DNA from: Sesamum alatum
Lineage: Eukaryota; Streptophyta; Magnoliopsida; Lamiales; Pedaliaceae
Direction of reading: 5' to 3'
Assembly (NCBI GenBank): GCA_034509735.1
Contig: JACGWO010000012.1
Coordinates: 22,907,188-22,971,187 of the forward strand
Length of the DNA: 64,000 bases
Positions 60,401 to 64,000 of the stretch are shown in pieces. Each line of letters begins with the position of its first letter. Position 1 is the first letter of the stretch. The position numbers and the translations under genes were made by a program. A model generated the notes under the pieces. It was not told the origin of the DNA. It saw only the letters and a list, made by a program, of their open reading frames with translations, and searched no databases.

Positions 60401-60776
60401 GGGTAAATTACAGTCACCTCCCTTGAGGTTTGGTATAATTATAATTACCCCATCGTTATTTGTAATTTTTAACCAAATATCTGAAATTGACTATTTTGCC
60501 CTTGGATTTTTTTATTAAAATTATAGAAAATTCAGTCGAGGCAAATTGCATATTGCTCCTCTGTGAAAAAAAGTTGGTTCAAAAAAATTTTAAGAATTAA
60601 ATAAAAAATACTTCAGTGCATAAGGGCATTTTGGTCAGTTCACCTATAAAAATGAATGGAAATGGGTTATTTATTATATGATTACAAACCTCAAGGGGAT
60701 ATTTACATTTTTTTAAAACAACGAGAGAATATTTGTAATTATGTCAAACCTTAAGGGAGGTAGCTGTAATTTACCC
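60401..60776. mobile_element. Foldback (MULE-type) element, family O
   Basis: Left end GGGTAAATTACAGTCACCTC, right end GAGGTAGCTGTAATTTACCC; inner motifs GAGGTTTGGTATAATTAT and ATAATTGTAATT-type sequences pair. The flanks 60391-60400 and 60777-60786 are both TTTATATATT, a perfect 10-bp duplication. No coding capacity. Confidence 0.9.
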
Positions 60777-60786
60777 TTTATATATT

Positions 60787-61362
60787 TGTGTTGAGATTTT
60801 CATATCTTACTCATCATTAAATGTAAAGTAAATTGACAACATAAGATTAGGTCTAATTACGCAAAATATTTTTTTTTATTTATACAATTATAAATACATT
60901 TTTTATAGTTGTAATTACAAATGACCATGATCCTCTTAGTGGTGAAATTTTACAAAAACATCACATCAAAGAGTGAACCAATAATTAGACGTAATTTTAA
61001 ATATACATAATCAGTGATAATTTTAATATTATTAAAAAAATTAATGTCGATATTCCTTTTTCGACAATGAGAGATTGCAATATTTTTTATTATGTTTTTA
61101 TTTATTGGGAAAAAAATTAGAAGTATTATTATATTTATATAAAGAAAAAGATACTCTTCCGACATATGAAACGTGGCCTTCTGTTTGGTGGCTGCCGGTA
61201 TGGAAAAGGACTTGGGTCCCACTTCATACAAATACAATCATATCACCACCTCACCACTCTTCAAATCTTATCTATATTTTTGGTTTAATTAAGGGTAAAA
61301 AATATTCACCATATTAATTAACTAATTACTTCTCTAGAGAAAATTTCATATATTTCAAAATT
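60787..61362. other. Spacer, no gene supported
   Basis: AT-rich. A short less AT-rich patch (61160-61230, ACGTGGCCTTCTG, GGCTGCCGGTATGG) is unexplained; open frames through it are short and show no domain. Confidence 0.45.
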
Positions 61363-61885
61363 AGGGATGACAAATGAGACGGGTAGGTTAGGACCCGTCC
61401 GAGACCCATCTGAAATGGAGCTAATTCGGGTCTAAATTATTAGGTTTGGATTCAGAGATAAATTTTAATTTGATGAATCGGTTGGGTCATCCAAATTTCT
61501 GTCAGAACTAGTTTCAAATAATATTTATAAGTATATTTAACTCATTTAAAATATTTATTTTATTTAATACATATAGCAATAAAGTAAATTATATTTTTAA
61601 CATGATATTATCTTATTTGATATATATAAATAAATAATAATCTTAATTTTTTAGAAAAATATATCAATTAATTGAAGGAAAAAAAAAAAAAAGGATTTGC
61701 AGGTTAGGCCTGTTGGGTTCAGAGTCAAGACAGAATTGGTCTCGAGTCCGACCATTGCCTAGGCGGGTGGGTTCAAAATTGAGAAGGATGGTGGGATAGG
61801 TTTACGGTCCAGCTAAATTTTTAAGCAAAACGAATTTCGGGTCTGATGAAACCTGATTTGAATCCGCCCCATTATCATTCTCAAT
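61363..61885. mobile_element. Inverted-repeat element of the GGGTCGGG type, decayed
   Basis: TTAGGGATGACAAATGAGAC then GGGTAGGTTAGGACCCG at the left is matched loosely by CCGCCCCATTATCATTCTCAA at the right, and the interior has several GGGT/ACCCG motifs (GACCCGTCCGAGACCC, GGCGGGTGGGTTC). I recall similar GGGTCGGG inverted repeats as common plant DNA-transposon remnants, possibly hAT-like; ends and family are uncertain. Confidence 0.45.
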
Positions 61886-64000
61886 TTCGACCATATCATC
61901 TTAAAAATACCATCTTACTTAAGTAGTATCGGTTTCTTTTTTTCTTCTTTTGACAAACAAAACAAAGGAGAAAGACAACCAACATAGCAACCCTTCTTGA
62001 ACGTGACTAGAATTTACAAAATGGACAAAAATCACTGCACATACTCAATTATTATGAGCCTACCACCGATGGATGGGTTCATAAGTTCAATTGATTCAAT
62101 CCTATAACTTACAAGAAAATGCAGCTCGTTCCACTTGAACTCCCATCTTAATAATTTTGCACTATTACATACCAAAATATCAAATAGAGAACCCAAGAAT
62201 TAAAATTTGTCAATTATGATCCACAATTATATGATCTCTTACAGATATTTTTAAAATAGTAATACTATATAGTTGGAATTAATGGTAAATAAATATATTA
62301 AATAATTTGGAAGAAAGAACATATGGGAGAGATGGTTGATATTTGATAATTGATAAAGACATTCTGTTGTGATGGGAGCATGTGTGTGAGAATCCAACTC
62401 CCATCATTCATGCCCCCATTCTTTCTAACACCAATAAACTAATACTACATCCACTCCTTAATTTTCTCTCTGTCATTATTCTTATTACAAAACACACACA
62501 CACAAACAAATAAGACATGACACCCATAAATGTTGGAGAGCAAAAATTTGAAGACTATGTGACACTCAGAAAAATATGTTAATTATGAACTATAGAAAAG
62601 GGGGCAAAACTGTGCTTTTGAGTTTCTAACATCAACCAAATGAATTAAATATTCTAAATTAGGATTTTTGGTATATTTATAAGTTGTGTGTCCTTACTGA
62701 TTGTGGTTATAATCCTCTTTTATTTAAGAGATAATGTCATAATTAAAAATAGATTTTGTAGCCAATTACCTAAATACCCCTCAATAAGCGAACCTAATCG
62801 ATGCATTCAAAAGAAATAACGGGCAAAATCGTAAAATGACTTTCTTCTGCAAAATTGTCACGAAGGTGTGCAACTGCTTTTTTTTCCCTACCAACCTAAC
62901 TGTTGGGTTTTTACAGCACTGAAGCTGACTTGAATATAGGAGTGTTATTATTGGGAATACTGATGGGGTCTCTACCATATGTTTGTGTTGTAGAACGTTA
63001 AGCATTAAAAATGCAGACCTGGTCTAGAGTAAGAATTGTTGACATGACGATTTTAAAATACAACATGAGAACAATTGGGGATAAATTGATCGCACGACTG
63101 TTAATTTCATAATTTATTTTGAAAATTGCAGTATTTTGTTTTATATTTCATAGGGTTTTTTATTTTTGTGATTTATGCAATGAATATTTATACCTCATTT
63201 GATTAGTGGGATTATATATCCACTATTATGTATAATCCTTTGTTTGGAGTAGATGACAAAACATTGCTCAATGTAACCAAACAAGCCAAGGTAGGTTGCA
63301 CAATCCTACTTGTCTTGTTGTGTACTATGTTACTAGCCCTAGAACAATGAGTAATACAAGTGTAGTCATATTATTATTTTTTTTTTTTAAAGTGAAAGTG
63401 TGTAAAAACAAGGGTTATTTTCATTTTAGTCCTTGTATTTTTAATTGATTTCAAAATGGTCTAATTTATTTTTTTATTTTTTCAATTTCATCCTTCTAGT
63501 GGAATTTTGATCAATTTTTCGGTTAAAAAATATTTTTTGTCAAAAATGCCCCAAAAATTTTGATCAAATATATACAATTGCAAAAGCATTCATCTGTTTT
63601 CAAATTCAATTTTAATTTAGTCCCTTATGACGGTTAGAAAATTATGGCCATTTGAATGTCACTATTGGATGGTTGGAATTTGGCTTTTTGCAGAACATAC
63701 TCCCTTATAATACATGGTGCAATTAGAAATGAAGTGCACATATCAGATTTGTCAAAAGCAAGAAAAATGCAGTAAGAGGTTTGCAAGTATTCAATAGAAA
63801 TAAACTCATTTTTTTTAACTATTTCACATCAAATCAGTTATCAATCACGTATCATTTCCAACCAATTATTGCTTATACATTGATTATGTCTTCATCAAAT
63901 TCAACCAACAATAACAACATCAATGGAGTTACGATAAATAATATATAAGATATCTCATAATATACACTATGTCAGTATATTCAGATCTACTTAGCAGCCC
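61886..64000. other. AT-rich terminal spacer, no gene supported
   Basis: No coding region with domain or splice evidence. The ORF at 62781-63005 (minus) has no recognisable feature. A single-arm foldback-like stretch (63410-63600, TTTTAGTCCTTGTATTTTT, AAAAATGCCCC) is present. The window ends inside this spacer. Confidence 0.5.

Noticed and set aside
1..64000. CRISPR arrays, bacterial operons, tRNA or rRNA genes
   Set aside because: No regularly spaced repeats, ribosome-binding sites or cloverleaf-forming genes were recognised; the genes are spliced plant genes.

Overview
This window looks like a nuclear segment of a eudicot plant chromosome. It has large AT-rich spacers, GT-AG spliced genes, plant-only gene families (an LRR pseudokinase receptor, an IRE-type AGC kinase, an INDETERMINATE-domain zinc-finger factor), LTR retrotransposons, Helitrons and very many foldback elements. 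An asterid is my guess from overall feel only; the sequence does not fix the species.

Three host genes are supported. (1) 3044-5763 (+) is a two-exon LRR receptor-like pseudokinase of the RLK902/RKL1 group (654 aa). (2) 18299-28782 (-) is a 17-exon IRE-family AGC kinase, closest to Arabidopsis IREH1 (1323 aa as modelled; every intron is GT-AG and every phase closes). From memory, RLK902/IREH1 and RKL1/IRE3 are neighbouring loci in Arabidopsis, so this pair looks like old conserved microsynteny, here stretched by about 12 kb of inserted repeats. (3) 45639-48045 (-) is a SHOOT GRAVITROPISM 5/IDD14-16-like C2H2 factor with three exons. Its exon 2 carries a one-base frameshift in the first zinc finger, so it is either a recent null allele or an assembly error.

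Most of the rest is mobile DNA. Two LTR retrotransposons have clear ends: a degenerate Ty3/gypsy chromovirus at 10603-15963 (+, duplication TTTAT) and a gag-only non-autonomous element at 29386-35717 (-, duplication GTTAC). Two small Helitrons lie at 57151-57447 and 57946-58334, and two LTR-like fragments near 50.7-51.2 kb and 55.6-56.3 kb.

The most striking structure is a set of about 19 long-armed foldback elements, together roughly 12 kb. Nearly all start 5'-GGGNNAA and most with readable edges are flanked by AT-only direct repeats of 9 (once 10) bp. That target size and the long arms fit Mutator-like (MULE) foldback transposons. One family (6562-8126 and 58683-59937) carries the same GC-rich block in its loop, as if a gene fragment had been captured. 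Elements are nested: one foldback stands at the edge of another and was later split by the chromovirus. Spacers without genes are listed with what they hold; from 60.8 kb to the end I see almost only AT-rich repeat debris.
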